A DNA stretch of 64,000 bases, taken from contig JAKASQ010000002.1 in assembly GCA_021828195.1 (NCBI GenBank), positions 27,920-91,919 on the forward strand. The letters run 5' to 3'. This document shows, one piece after another, positions 18,360 to 27,109 of the stretch. The stretch comes from Thermoplasmata archaeon. GTDB lineage: Archaea > Thermoplasmatota > Thermoplasmata > Lutacidiplasmatales > UBA184. Made by a program: the position numbers and the translations under genes. Below the pieces are notes generated by a model. It was not told the DNA's origin and did no database searches. It saw only the letters and a list, made by a program, of their open reading frames with translations. The stretch's first letter is position 1. The number at the start of each line of letters is the position of its first letter.

Positions 18360-18575
18360 TCAGGCGTTCTTCATCTTGGCGCGCGCGATGTAGCCCTTCT
18401 TGTCCAAGAAGTACATGTAGCCGGCCTGACGAACGATCTTCTCCGTTCCGACCTTCGCCTTGCGGCCGCTCTTGTTGAGCTTCGTGGGGGTCTTCCACAG
18501 GTACCCGTCCTTCCCGAGGTAGTACAGATATCCGTTCTCTCGCTTGATCTGCTCCTTGCCGATTTTCTCCGCCAT
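18360..18575 (-). CDS. Small basic protein with two related 20-residue repeats
   Basis: A 71-aa lysine-rich protein made of two related halves: NGYLYYLGKDGYLWKTP (residues about 14-30) and AGYMYFLDKKGYIARAK (about 51-67). Each has the pattern GY-hydrophobic-Y-x2-x-K/D-GY, with a basic linker (KLNKSGRKAKVG) between. I have no firm family name, though the look is that of a small archaeal conserved protein. GGTGAG lies before the ATG and a TATA-like CTAAATA is at 18611-18617. The basic, compact form would suit binding nucleic acid; this is inference. Confidence 0.75.
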   Translation of the reverse strand: MAEKIGKEQIKRENGYLYYLGKDGYLWKTPTKLNKSGRKAKVGTEKIVRQAGYMYFLDKKGYIARAKMKNA

Positions 18576-18631
18576 GCTAGAGGCCTCACCGGCGAGAAGA
18601 TTGGCCCCCCTATTTAGAGCTGTCTTCCCAT

Positions 18632-19888
18632 TTACGGCGGTGGAGTACGGATTCCCTGACGATAAACTAGGGCCGGAAGCGACCCGATCCGGTATGGGAT
18701 GCGATCCGCGGAATCGAGCGCGAAGAGCGCGAAGTCCGCGCTCCGTTCGACCGCGATCGAACCGGCCCGGTGGGCGATGCCCGAGGCATGCGCGGCGTTG
18801 ACGGTCGCGGCGGTGACCGCCTCCCTCGGCGAGAGCCGGGCGCTGTACACGGCGTGGGCCAGCACGAGCGGCATCGCCTCGATCCAGGAGTTCGGAGAGC
18901 AGTCCGAGCCGAGCGCTACGGAGACGCCGGCGTCGACGAGCGCCCGACCGGGGCTCGCCCGGCCGGCGAGGGAAGCGAACGGGGTCACGGGCAGGATCAC
19001 CGCCGTCACGCCGGCCCGCGCGAGGAGCTCAAACTCTGGGCGACCGTCCTCCAATAGGTGCTCCGCCGAATGAGCCTCGAGGCGGCTCGCGAGTCGCGCG
19101 CCGCCCGATAGGGCGAACTCGTCGGCGTGGATCTTGATCCCCAGGCCGAGAGCGAGGGCCGTCCGAAGGATGCGCTCGGACTGGCGAACACTGAAGAACC
19201 CCGGTTCGCAGAAGACGTCGCAGAATCGCGCGAGTCGCTCCGCAGCCACGATCGGCAACGTCCGGCGGGCGATTTGATCCACGTAGGCATCGGACCGCCC
19301 GCGGAACTCCGGAGGGATGGCGTGCGCGCCGAGATAGGTCGGAACCACCTCGAACCCCGTCCGCGACGCGAGGCGACGGATCAGGCGCAGCAGACGAAGC
19401 TCGCCCGCGTGCGAGAGGGCGTAGCCACTCTTGATCTCGAACGCGGTCGTGCCGAAGAGCGCCATCCGGCGCATCCGGTCCTCGGCCCAGGCGAGCAGGG
19501 TCGCGGACGAGGCCCGCCGCGTAGCGCGCACGGTCGAGTAGATCCCCCCACCCCGGCGAGCGATCTCGGCGTAGGGAACACCTTGGATCTTGAGAGCCAG
19601 CTCGGGGGCCCGATCCCCGGCGTAGAGCAGGTGGGTGTGCGCGTCCACGAACCCCGGGATGACCGTGCCGCCCTGAGCGTCCACGTGCGCCCCCCCTCGG
19701 CGGAGGCGGATCTCTCGGCGGGCCGCTCGATTGCGGCCGATCCAGGCGAAGCGGCCGTCTCGGACCGCGAATGCCGCATCGTGGCAGAGTCCGAGATCCT
19801 CCATGCTCTCCCCAATGCGTGGGACCGGACCCGCGGATAGAGTCGCGAGCTCCCCGATCCCAGTGACGAGGAGATCGGCGCGGATCAT
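18632..19888 (-). CDS. hutI: Imidazolonepropionase
   Basis: HutI opens imidazolone-5-propionate to N-formimino-glutamate in histidine degradation. The 418-aa amidohydrolase shows VDAHTHLLYAGDRAPE (metal-binding HxH), RRGGGIYSTVRATR, FEIKSGYAL, IHADEF and LGSDCSPNSWIEAMP, the family's metal and substrate motifs in order. ATG at 19888 overlaps the rnz stop (ATGA), so it is coupled to rnz rather than to other hut genes, none of which are in the window. Confidence 0.92.
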   Translation of the reverse strand: MIRADLLVTGIGELATLSAGPVPRIGESMEDLGLCHDAAFAVRDGRFAWIGRNRAARREIRLRRGGAHVDAQGGTVIPGFVDAHTHLLYAGDRAPELALKIQGVPYAEIARRGGGIYSTVRATRRASSATLLAWAEDRMRRMALFGTTAFEIKSGYALSHAGELRLLRLIRRLASRTGFEVVPTYLGAHAIPPEFRGRSDAYVDQIARRTLPIVAAERLARFCDVFCEPGFFSVRQSERILRTALALGLGIKIHADEFALSGGARLASRLEAHSAEHLLEDGRPEFELLARAGVTAVILPVTPFASLAGRASPGRALVDAGVSVALGSDCSPNSWIEAMPLVLAHAVYSARLSPREAVTAATVNAAHASGIAHRAGSIAVERSADFALFALDSADRIPYRIGSLPALVYRQGIRTPPP

Positions 19889-20787
19889 GGCTGCCGGATC
19901 AAGTGATCGAGGAGATCGCGCGCCGCTTGGGACGGAGGGAAGAGGACCCGGGCCTCGGTCTCGAGAGGTTCGACCTCCTTGTATCGGGAGGAGAAGTGGG
20001 TAAGGAACAGGGTCTCGACCTGTGCGTCGCTGGCGAGTTGGGCGGCTTGGCGGGCGGAGGAGTGTCCCCACTTGTTCGCCTCGGCCTCGATGTCGGAGGA
20101 GGTCGTGGCCTCGTGAATCAGAAGGGTCGCGCGGTGGGCGAGGCGTCGGATGTCCTCGCAGGGACTCGTGTCCCCTGAGTAAACGATCGAGCGGCCCGGC
20201 CGTGGCGGCCCCTGGAGGTCGGCGGCGTGGACGATCCGGTCTCCCACGTGGACCGGTTCGCCCAATTCCAACCGGGCGAAGTCCTTTCCCTTAATCCCCA
20301 TCGCCCGGGCCCGTTCTGCGTTGAACCGTCCGCGTTTGGGGCCTTCCTCGAGCCGATAGGCGATCGTCGGCACCGGGTGCTCGGCGTGCGCGGTTCGGAT
20401 GCGGTATCCGTCCAGCTCTACCGTCTGGTCGGGGGCGAGCGGGTGGATCTGGATCGGGAATCGCTGGGTGTAGTAGCCGAGGTGCAGCGCCCGCTCGACC
20501 ATCTCCTTCGCGTCCGGAGGGCCATAGATGTCGAGGGGCTCGGTCCGGTTGTTCAGGTTCATGCTCTGAACGAGGCCGGGGAGGCCGAGGAAGTGGTCCC
20601 CATGGAAGTGGGTGATGAAGATGCGGCGCACCCGCATGAACGATGCCGTGGATTGGAAGAACTGACGCTGGGTTCCCTCCCCGCAATCGAACAGGACGAG
20701 CTCGCGCTCCGTGTCGAGCGCGATCGCGCTCGCCGATCGCTCCTTGGTGGGCCAGGAGCCGGCGGTGCCAAGGAACGTCAAGCGCAT
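19885..20787 (-). CDS. rnz: Ribonuclease Z (tRNA 3' processing)
   Basis: RNase Z cuts the 3' trailer from tRNA precursors. The 300-aa protein starts MRLTFLGTAGSWPTKERS and has the metallo-beta-lactamase motif THFHGDHFLGLPG, CGEGTQRQF, YSGDTSP, KWGHSSA and THFSSRY. ATG at 20787 gives the family length; upstream extension of the frame has no family similarity. It is coupled to hutI by a 4-nt overlap. Confidence 0.94.
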   Translation of the reverse strand: MRLTFLGTAGSWPTKERSASAIALDTERELVLFDCGEGTQRQFFQSTASFMRVRRIFITHFHGDHFLGLPGLVQSMNLNNRTEPLDIYGPPDAKEMVERALHLGYYTQRFPIQIHPLAPDQTVELDGYRIRTAHAEHPVPTIAYRLEEGPKRGRFNAERARAMGIKGKDFARLELGEPVHVGDRIVHAADLQGPPRPGRSIVYSGDTSPCEDIRRLAHRATLLIHEATTSSDIEAEANKWGHSSARQAAQLASDAQVETLFLTHFSSRYKEVEPLETEARVLFPPSQAARDLLDHLIRQP

Positions 20788-20860
20788 CGGGAAACCTACC
20801 CACAAAGGAGTCAAAGGGCCATCGGACGACGAGAGAGGGTAGGCGCCGGCCGACGTAAAG

Positions 20861-22081
20861 GTGGAAATACACTGCTCGTCTCCCGCAGACGTGGTCGACT
20901 GGGACCGGGTCGAGGAACTCAAGCAGAAAGGGTGGGACTGGAATCGGATCGCTGCCGATCCCAAGGTCTCCTTCCACCCCGATAGCTCGGTCCAACAGGC
21001 GGGACCCGCGCTTCGTCGACTGTACTACCGGCGCCAGTCCCGAGCGGGGCGGGAGGCCCCCGCAGCTCCTACGAAGAAGATCGACCCCAGCGTGGAGCGC
21101 AAATGGTCCATCGCCCGAGCCGGGTACCTGCTGACCCCGATCTTCGGAATCTGGTTCCTCATCGCCTATGTGGCCCCCTCTCCGGTAGGACTCCTGGTAT
21201 CGGCGATCCCCTGGCTCGCCCTCGCCCTTGCCATCGCGGTGATCCTGCTCGCCGTCGGGCTTCTACGCTCCAACAAGCGCTGGACGAAGGTCTTCCGCGG
21301 AACCCTCATCTGGGGGGTGGTCGGAGGGATCGCGATCGCTGGGGTGATTGGCCTCGCGGGCTCGCTGATCTACGGGTGCCCGTACCTGCCACCGTCCTCC
21401 TCCCTGACGACCCAATCCGCGAGCGGACAGCCCTCCCAAGGCGTCCCTGCTTGGCAATCCGGAGGCATGGCGCCGTGGCAGGACGGCGGCAAACCGATCG
21501 TGTACTTCTACGCCGCGACCTGGTGTCCGTACTGTTCGGCGGCGAGTTGGTCGATATGGAAGGCGCTCACGTCGTACTCCACGTCCGTGACGAACGTTCA
21601 GACGGGGTTCTCGAGCCTCACGGATACCGCCCCGGGCACGCCGGAGATCATCCTCGCCAACGCGGCCGTCGCTTCCTCTTCGATCAGCTGGAAGGTATCG
21701 GAGGATACCTCGGACGTGCAAGGTAACTTCCCCGGGACGGCCAACTGCTACCAGCAGGCGTACGTGAGCGCGTATTCCGGCGGCGGCATCCCGTTCATGG
21801 TAATCAACGGACAGATCGTCCACGCCGGTCAGATCAACCCGCCCGGAAACCTCGCGGCTTACAATTACGCGAGCACGAGCGGAACCGGCGCCAACCAGGT
21901 GAAGCAGCAGGTCGCGAACGAGAGCGGTCCGGCTTGGAACCAGGTGAGCTTCCAGGCGTACTGGATCATGGCGTTCATCGCGCACGTGCTAGGGACCCCC
22001 GTCTCGCAGTTATCGACCCAATACGGATGGTCCGCCGCGACGACCTCCGCCGTCCAAGCGGACGTGAACCAGATTACGTAG
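20861..22081 (+). CDS. Membrane-anchored thioredoxin-like protein (DUF929-like)
   Basis: A 406-aa protein with a hydrophilic N-terminal 90 residues (DWDRVEELKQKGWDWNRIAADP, helical, possibly a helix-turn-helix-like element), then about three membrane segments between residues 85 and 175, then an extracellular thioredoxin-like domain with the redox motif AATWCPYCSAASWS. It resembles the archaeal DUF929 family. The next gene, 7 nt away, is VKOR, so the pair probably forms disulfides in exported proteins. Confidence 0.78.
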   Translation: MEIHCSSPADVVDWDRVEELKQKGWDWNRIAADPKVSFHPDSSVQQAGPALRRLYYRRQSRAGREAPAAPTKKIDPSVERKWSIARAGYLLTPIFGIWFLIAYVAPSPVGLLVSAIPWLALALAIAVILLAVGLLRSNKRWTKVFRGTLIWGVVGGIAIAGVIGLAGSLIYGCPYLPPSSSLTTQSASGQPSQGVPAWQSGGMAPWQDGGKPIVYFYAATWCPYCSAASWSIWKALTSYSTSVTNVQTGFSSLTDTAPGTPEIILANAAVASSSISWKVSEDTSDVQGNFPGTANCYQQAYVSAYSGGGIPFMVINGQIVHAGQINPPGNLAAYNYASTSGTGANQVKQQVANESGPAWNQVSFQAYWIMAFIAHVLGTPVSQLSTQYGWSAATTSAVQADVNQIT

Positions 22082-22088
22082 GGTCAGG

Positions 22089-22538
22089 ATGCAGACTCGT
22101 ACCGTCCGCACGGTCGTCTACCTCGCCGCCGGGATTGGGATGGTCATTTCGATCTTCGCGGCCGCGGAACTCCTCGACACCGCGCTCCGGTCGGTCTGCT
22201 CGTACAGCGCCTTCTTCTCCTGCTCGGCCGTCGACTCAAGCGGGAAGACGACCTTCCTTTGGATCCCCGACTATGCCTGGGGGATCGGGGGATTCATCGG
22301 CATCATGATCGTGAACGCCCTGGCCGAGAGCCGACCGGACGACAATCTCGGGGCCTACGGGCTTCTCGCCCTCACCACCGCGGGGATCGGGCTCGCGCTC
22401 TACTTCCTCTACGTCGAACTCGCCCTGATCAATGCGTTCTGCGTGGTCTGCTTCGCGGCGTACCTCGCGGGGTTCGCCGCGTGGGCCGGGGCGATCGAAC
22501 TCACTCGCCGGACGCGGATCGCGAACGCCCCGGCCTAG
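22089..22538 (+). CDS. Vitamin K epoxide reductase (VKOR) family protein
   Basis: A 149-aa integral membrane protein with four predicted helices. The VKOR Cys are all present: one loop pair in VCSYSAFFSCSAVDSS (with the conserved Ser) and the active CxxC in NAFCVVCFAAY. VKOR reoxidises thioredoxin-like disulfide donors, passing electrons to quinone. The thioredoxin-like partner is directly upstream. Confidence 0.88.
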   Translation: MQTRTVRTVVYLAAGIGMVISIFAAAELLDTALRSVCSYSAFFSCSAVDSSGKTTFLWIPDYAWGIGGFIGIMIVNALAESRPDDNLGAYGLLALTTAGIGLALYFLYVELALINAFCVVCFAAYLAGFAAWAGAIELTRRTRIANAPA

Positions 22539-22613
22539 GGGTCCCCGGGGCCCCGTTCCGGTCCCCGGATTTCGCTCCACCACCGGCGGGGAGTCGATCC
22601 GTTGGCGGCTCGC

Positions 22614-22622
22614 CTTATATAT
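22614..22622 (+). promoter_or_regulatory. TATA box for atpK-E-C
   Basis: CTTATATAT lies about 37 nt upstream of the atpK ATG, giving a predicted transcription start near 22644 and a leader of about 10 nt. Confidence 0.6.
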
Positions 22623-22654
22623 CCGGCCCGGAGTGGTGCGCGGGGTCGAGTCGA

Positions 22655-22876
22655 ATGGCGGTGGATACGTATGCCACACTGGCGGCTGGGATCGCGATCG
22701 CAGGTGGATTGATCGGAACGGGCATGGCCCAGTCCGGGATCGGCGCGGCCGGTATGGGCATCATCGCCGAAAAGCCGGAGAAGTTCGGGCAGGTCCTGTT
22801 CTTCTTCGTGATTCCCGAAACGCTGTGGATCATCGGATTCGTGCTGGGGATCATCCTGCTGCTCGGGATCCTCTAA
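22655..22876 (+). CDS. atpK: A-type ATP synthase membrane rotor subunit K (c)
   Basis: A 73-aa two-helix proteolipid. GIAIAGGLIGTGMAQSGIG is the first glycine-rich helix, and VIPETLWIIGFVLG is the second with the ion-binding Glu at about residue 55. One ion site per hairpin indicates the 8-kDa type, not the fused larger forms of some archaea. No sodium-binding pattern is obvious, so proton coupling is likely. First gene of the forward K-E-C unit. Confidence 0.92.
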   Translation: MAVDTYATLAAGIAIAGGLIGTGMAQSGIGAAGMGIIAEKPEKFGQVLFFFVIPETLWIIGFVLGIILLLGIL

Positions 22877-22889
22877 GGGCGCCGCGGCC

Positions 22890-23441
22890 ATGAGCCTCGA
22901 ACGCCTCGTGGGAGAGATCCGCGCTCGCGCGGAACTCGAGATCACGACGGCCGATGCGCAGGCGAAGATCGAGTCCGCGCGTATCGCGAACGAGCGAGAC
23001 CAACGTCTGGAAGCGATCCGCTCCGAAGCGGCGCGAACGACCCAGATCGAGACGAGCCGGGAGCGTGCCCAGCGCCTCGCGGCGGCGAAACTGAGGGCCC
23101 GCCAGGGCCTCTACGAGGCTCGCGAGGCTCGCCTTACGGACGCGATCGGAGAGACGCGGGAGCTTCTGCACGAGTACACGAAGTCCTCCGAGTACCCGAA
23201 GGTCCTCGAGCGAATGGTCGCCGCCGCCCGCCAGGAACTCGGCGCTTCCGTGCGCATCTCCGGTCGCTTGGAGGACGCGGAACGCATCCGCTCGATCACC
23301 GGCGGGTCGTTCGATCCGACTCCCCGTACGATGCTCGGAGGGCTGATCGCGGAGACCCCCGACGGGAGTCGCCGCCTCAACTTCTCCTTCGACGAGCTGC
23401 TGCGGCTGCGCGAGGACCGGGTTCGGGAACTCCTGGCGTAG
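22890..23441 (+). CDS. atpE: A-type ATP synthase peripheral stalk subunit E
   Basis: A 183-aa stalk protein. Residues 1-85 form a long charged helix rich in Glu, Arg and Ala (coiled coil with subunit H), and the C-terminal domain includes YPKVLERMV and GGLIAETPDGSRRLNFSFDELL, typical of subunit E. ATG at 22890 is 13 nt after atpK and atpC follows 8 nt after the stop. Confidence 0.9.
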   Translation: MSLERLVGEIRARAELEITTADAQAKIESARIANERDQRLEAIRSEAARTTQIETSRERAQRLAAAKLRARQGLYEAREARLTDAIGETRELLHEYTKSSEYPKVLERMVAAARQELGASVRISGRLEDAERIRSITGGSFDPTPRTMLGGLIAETPDGSRRLNFSFDELLRLREDRVRELLA

Positions 23442-23449
23442 GACGGACG

Positions 23450-24526
23450 ATGGGCGCCAACCCCTACGCGAGCTCCCACGGCCGCCTGCGGGCGGACTTC
23501 ACGGCCTTCCTGCCGAAGGACCTCTTCGCCCGCATGCTCGCCGCGAAGGACGTCGGCGAGATCGTCAAGATGCTCGACGGCACGGCGTACTCCTTCGATC
23601 TCAATCAGGTCCGGGCGACCCACCAGGGTATCGCGCTGATGGAGATTGCGGTGAACCGTACGTTCGTTCGGCGCAATCGGCACGCCTTCGAGGCTACGCC
23701 GTTCTCCGGCCGACCCGTGGTGGGGGCGTATCTGCGGCGCTGGGACATCGAGAACATCAGTCTCATCCTTGCCTCCAAGGCGAAGGGCCGATCCATCGGC
23801 GACACCGAGCAGGAGCTCGTCTCGAGCCGGGACACGCCCGCCGGTCTCATCGCGGGTAAGCTCAGCCTGGACGACTTCCGCAACCTGCTCGCCCAGCCGA
23901 GCGTGGAGGCGATCGCGAACCAGCTCGTGAAGTTCGGTTACGGGGCCGCGCTGCTCCCGCTCGTGGAGGAGTACTCGCGCAGCCACGACATCTTCCCGCT
24001 CCTGCATGCGCTCACGGTCCAGTACTACCACGACGTCCTCGAGGCGGCGAAATTCTTCCAAGGCGACGAGTGGGTCGTGCGCCAGTTCCTCCAGAGCGAG
24101 ATCGACGTGCGCAACGCGCTCCTCCTGCTGAAGGGCAAGGATGTCGGACTCTCGCTCGACCCGGTCATGACCCGGTTCATCGACGGGGGCACGATGGCCT
24201 CCTCCGCGACCGCCGACCCGTACGGGGCCCGCAACGTCCCCGAGCTCGTCGAGCGGCTCACCGCCCGCTTCCCCACCCTCGTCGAGGGGCTGCCCGAGTA
24301 TGCCGATCACGCGAGCCTGACGGGCTTCGAGGCGGTGCTCCAACGCGAGCGCGCAGTCGCGGAGGCGAAGCGGATGCGGACCTACCCCCTATCGCTCGCA
24401 GGCATCTTCACCTACCTACTGCTCTCCGAGCTCGAACGATCGGACCTTCGTCGAATCTCCTTCGGGAAGATCTACGGGGTGGCGGTGGAACGGATCCAAC
24501 CGCTGCTCGTCTCCCCGCGCCTCTAA
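23450..24526 (+). CDS. atpC: A-type ATP synthase central stalk subunit C
   Basis: Subunit C (equivalent of V-type d) is the socket linking the central shaft to the K ring. The 358-aa helical protein begins with a GRLRADFTAFLPKD segment and has the repeated helical bundles of the family, including LRRWDIENISLILASKAKG and NALLLLKGKDVGL. It ends the forward unit; the reverse-strand subunit I gene converges 19 nt away. Confidence 0.9.
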   Translation: MGANPYASSHGRLRADFTAFLPKDLFARMLAAKDVGEIVKMLDGTAYSFDLNQVRATHQGIALMEIAVNRTFVRRNRHAFEATPFSGRPVVGAYLRRWDIENISLILASKAKGRSIGDTEQELVSSRDTPAGLIAGKLSLDDFRNLLAQPSVEAIANQLVKFGYGAALLPLVEEYSRSHDIFPLLHALTVQYYHDVLEAAKFFQGDEWVVRQFLQSEIDVRNALLLLKGKDVGLSLDPVMTRFIDGGTMASSATADPYGARNVPELVERLTARFPTLVEGLPEYADHASLTGFEAVLQRERAVAEAKRMRTYPLSLAGIFTYLLLSELERSDLRRISFGKIYGVAVERIQPLLVSPRL

Positions 24527-24545
24527 GGCGAGGGGGCACCCCGCC

Positions 24546-26579
24546 CTACGCGGGGACGGGAGGCGCCTCGGACGATGAGATGAACGGCCCGCCGACCGGC
24601 GAGGTCCCGACCGCGCTCGCGGCCGTGGCTTCCGGAAGCGCCGACGTGGTGTGCGTCCGCTTCCCGCCGAACGGGCGGAACGGTCGGCCGTTGCCCGTGT
24701 AGAACTTCGAGAAGTACTCCACGAAGATCAGACGCGCGCCCTGGATCCCGGGCTCGAAGACCCCGAGGATCACGTTGAACGACTGGCCGATGAGGAGGAC
24801 GAGCAGCCCGACGACGATGAGGAAGCTGCCGTGGTGGATGAGGTGGAAGCTGATGAAATTGATGACGCTCGCGAGGATGACGCTCGCGAGCAAGATGCCC
24901 ACGAGACGAGTGTAGGAGAGGATGTGGCTCACCACCTCGATGAGCCCCATGACGCCCGTCTGGATCCCCTCGCCCGCCACCATGAGGACGAGACCGCCGA
25001 TGACGGCCGAGAGATAGAGGATGAAGAGCGGGTGGGAGAACGTGTCGGTCTTGTAGATCACCGAGAGCCCGAGGAAGGCGATCCCCCACGCGAACACGAT
25101 CCCGCCGACCTTCGCGATGGTCCCGCGGATGCGGCGGTGGAAGTACTCCTTCAAGGCGCCGAAGAGGAAGCCGAGCGTCACCATCCCGAGCCCGATGAAC
25201 CCCGCGACGAGGAGCAAGAGGCCCACGTTCACGCCGGGCTGGATCGGTGCGACGTAGCCGAAGTACGTGTGCAGCGGCGTGAACCCGAAGAACTCGTCGA
25301 GCACGAGGCCAAGCGCGATCGCGATGGCGCATCCCGGGAGGAGCGCGTAGCCGAGCTGTTGCATTCCTTTCGGGCCCATGATCATCTTGACGAAGTTGCG
25401 GCCCTTCTTCGGTAGGTGCTGGGCGCCGGGGAACCCCCGGATCATCCAGATCGAGACCCCGAGGATGACGAGCCCGTACCCAAAGTCACCGAGCATGAAG
25501 CCGAAGAAGATCGGGAAGACGATGGCGAAGACGAGCGTCGGGTCCCACTCGTCGGCCTGCGGGAGCGAGTAGAACCGGATGAAGAACTCGTAGCGCCGGA
25601 TGCCCGGCGGGTTGTCCAAGAGGGTCGGCGCCTCCTCCTCAGTGGGAACGAGGTAGAAATGCGCGCGCTGACGGCTCGCGAGGTCCACGGCCGCCTCGAG
25701 GCGCCGCAGGTCGCGCTGGGGGGTCCAGCCCTCGATGGCGAAGGTGACGCGGCCCGCGCCGAGCTTGGTGTAGACCTCGAAGAGCCGGTTCTGGATGGAG
25801 AGTGCTTCCTCAAGGCCGGCGATCGTCGGGTACCACTGCGTCGAGAGGACGGTCAGCCGCGCGTGGATTTGCGCCCGGCGCTCGTCGATCGCGGCACGTC
25901 GCGCTTCGAGGCGGGTACGCTCTTCGACGACCGTACCCTGGAGGTGGGGGATCGGGGAGAGCTGGACCGCGCTCGTCGTGGCGACGCGCGAGACGATCTC
26001 GGCCTGATCGCGTGGAGCGAGCAGGAGGAACCGGCCCGGGATGTCCCCGGCGAAGAACATCGCCTCGGCCTCGGGCGGGACCGCCGCGCGCAGCGCGTCG
26101 TACGTCTCGGGGTCGGTCTCCCCCAGGAAGATGAGGTAGCTCTTCGGGTCGAGGTAGGAGAGCGGAGCGTGGTAGAAGGAGAGCTTCCCAAGGAGATCGA
26201 GGGTTTCCCCGATCGAGCGGGTCTCGCTCTGGAGCTGGTCGTCCTCACGCTGGAGCGCGCCGACGATGTCATCGACCTCGGCCGTGGGCACGCTCTTCGC
26301 GGCGGCGAGCGTGGCGTCGAGGTCTTGGAAGGTCTGGACCGCCCCCACGGGGACGGGAGGAAGCGCGCTCTTGAGTCCCCGGAAGCGAAGCGCCTCGTCC
26401 CCCACGACCCGTTGGAGCTCATTGCCGCGTTCCGGGTCGAGGTACCGTAGGGTATCGGTGCTGACGGTCTCGACTTGGGTGACCCCGAGGTCGTGGAGCG
26501 TAGTGAGGACGGCCTCGCGGTCCTCCTTCAGACCGACAATGCCGATCTTCTGCATCTTGACCGGCCGAAGAATCCCCAT
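24546..26579 (-). CDS. atpI: A-type ATP synthase subunit I (a)
   Basis: A 677-aa membrane stator subunit containing the ion half-channels. The N-terminal 330 residues are soluble and helical; the C-terminal half has about eight membrane segments, starting at FAIVFPIFFGFMLGDFGYGL (the family signature) and including SHILSYTRLVGILLASVIL, which carries the essential Arg facing the K ring. It is the last gene of the reverse operon and converges on atpC. Confidence 0.93.
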   Translation of the reverse strand: MGILRPVKMQKIGIVGLKEDREAVLTTLHDLGVTQVETVSTDTLRYLDPERGNELQRVVGDEALRFRGLKSALPPVPVGAVQTFQDLDATLAAAKSVPTAEVDDIVGALQREDDQLQSETRSIGETLDLLGKLSFYHAPLSYLDPKSYLIFLGETDPETYDALRAAVPPEAEAMFFAGDIPGRFLLLAPRDQAEIVSRVATTSAVQLSPIPHLQGTVVEERTRLEARRAAIDERRAQIHARLTVLSTQWYPTIAGLEEALSIQNRLFEVYTKLGAGRVTFAIEGWTPQRDLRRLEAAVDLASRQRAHFYLVPTEEEAPTLLDNPPGIRRYEFFIRFYSLPQADEWDPTLVFAIVFPIFFGFMLGDFGYGLVILGVSIWMIRGFPGAQHLPKKGRNFVKMIMGPKGMQQLGYALLPGCAIAIALGLVLDEFFGFTPLHTYFGYVAPIQPGVNVGLLLLVAGFIGLGMVTLGFLFGALKEYFHRRIRGTIAKVGGIVFAWGIAFLGLSVIYKTDTFSHPLFILYLSAVIGGLVLMVAGEGIQTGVMGLIEVVSHILSYTRLVGILLASVILASVINFISFHLIHHGSFLIVVGLLVLLIGQSFNVILGVFEPGIQGARLIFVEYFSKFYTGNGRPFRPFGGKRTHTTSALPEATAASAVGTSPVGGPFISSSEAPPVPA

Positions 26580-26609
26580 CGAACCTCCCGCTCCGAATGC
26601 GAACCGGCG

Positions 26610-26963
26610 CTACTTTCCACGGAACGAGCCGAGCACCGCGTTCAGGATCTCCTCGGAGCGCTCGGCCGGTCCCTTGCCCGTACCCACGCGGGCGGCCGCG
26701 GCAGCCCGCTCCCCGTCCGCCGCGATCCGCGCGGCCTCGCGGTCGGCGATGTCGCCGGCTTGCTTCAGGGCGAGCTCGCGGCTCTCCTCGGCGGAGGCGC
26801 GCTCGGCCTTCACGATCGCATCGGTTTCGGCGTTCAACCGGTCGAGCACGGCCCTGCGAGCGGTGGCGGCCGCGCGGACCTTAGCTTCCCACTCGAGCTC
26901 GGCCTCCTTGACCCGTTTCAAGTCGTCGAGAGAGCCCATCGTTCCATCGAGGTTCGCGTGCAT
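26610..26963 (-). CDS. atpH: A-type ATP synthase peripheral stalk subunit H
   Basis: A 117-aa almost wholly alpha-helical, charged protein predicted as coiled coil, the partner of subunit E in the peripheral stalk. Position directly before atpI matches the usual H-I order. ATG at 26963 is preferred because GGAGGAAGC, overlapping the end of the upstream 46-aa gene, serves as its ribosome-binding site. Sequence alone would be weak; context makes the call. Confidence 0.75.
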   Translation of the reverse strand: MHANLDGTMGSLDDLKRVKEAELEWEAKVRAAATARRAVLDRLNAETDAIVKAERASAEESRELALKQAGDIADREAARIAADGERAAAAARVGTGKGPAERSEEILNAVLGSFRGK

Positions 26964-26968
26964 GAGTT

Positions 26969-27109
26969 CTAGCTTCCTCCAGTGATCTTCACGAGCAGGT
27001 AGAGAAAGAGCGCGAGCGCGCCGATCTTGATCGCGGCGGAGGCGAGCCACCAGCTGTGGAAGCGCCGCAGCGCGACCGTCGTGGCATCAGGCGCTGGCGA
27101 CGACGACAC
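26969..27109 (-). CDS. 46-aa single-pass membrane protein within the ATP synthase operon
   Basis: A short gene between atpD and atpH. A GTG start at 27109 has GGGAGG six nt upstream. The product has an 18-residue polar start, then one hydrophobic helix (WWLASAAIKIGALALFLYLL) with a lone Lys, and a short VKITGGS end. It overlaps the last 23 nt of atpD and ends 5 nt before the atpH start, and its 3' end holds the atpH ribosome-binding site. I know no named ATP synthase subunit of this form at this place; an assembly or stator accessory role is inference. Confidence 0.6.
   Translation of the reverse strand: MSSSPAPDATTVALRRFHSWWLASAAIKIGALALFLYLLVKITGGS

Noticed and set aside
27020..27087. Upstream extension of atpH to 27050
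   Set aside because: The longer start would run through the 46-aa membrane protein gene in another frame and has no ribosome-binding site; ATG 26963 has GGAGGAAGC.
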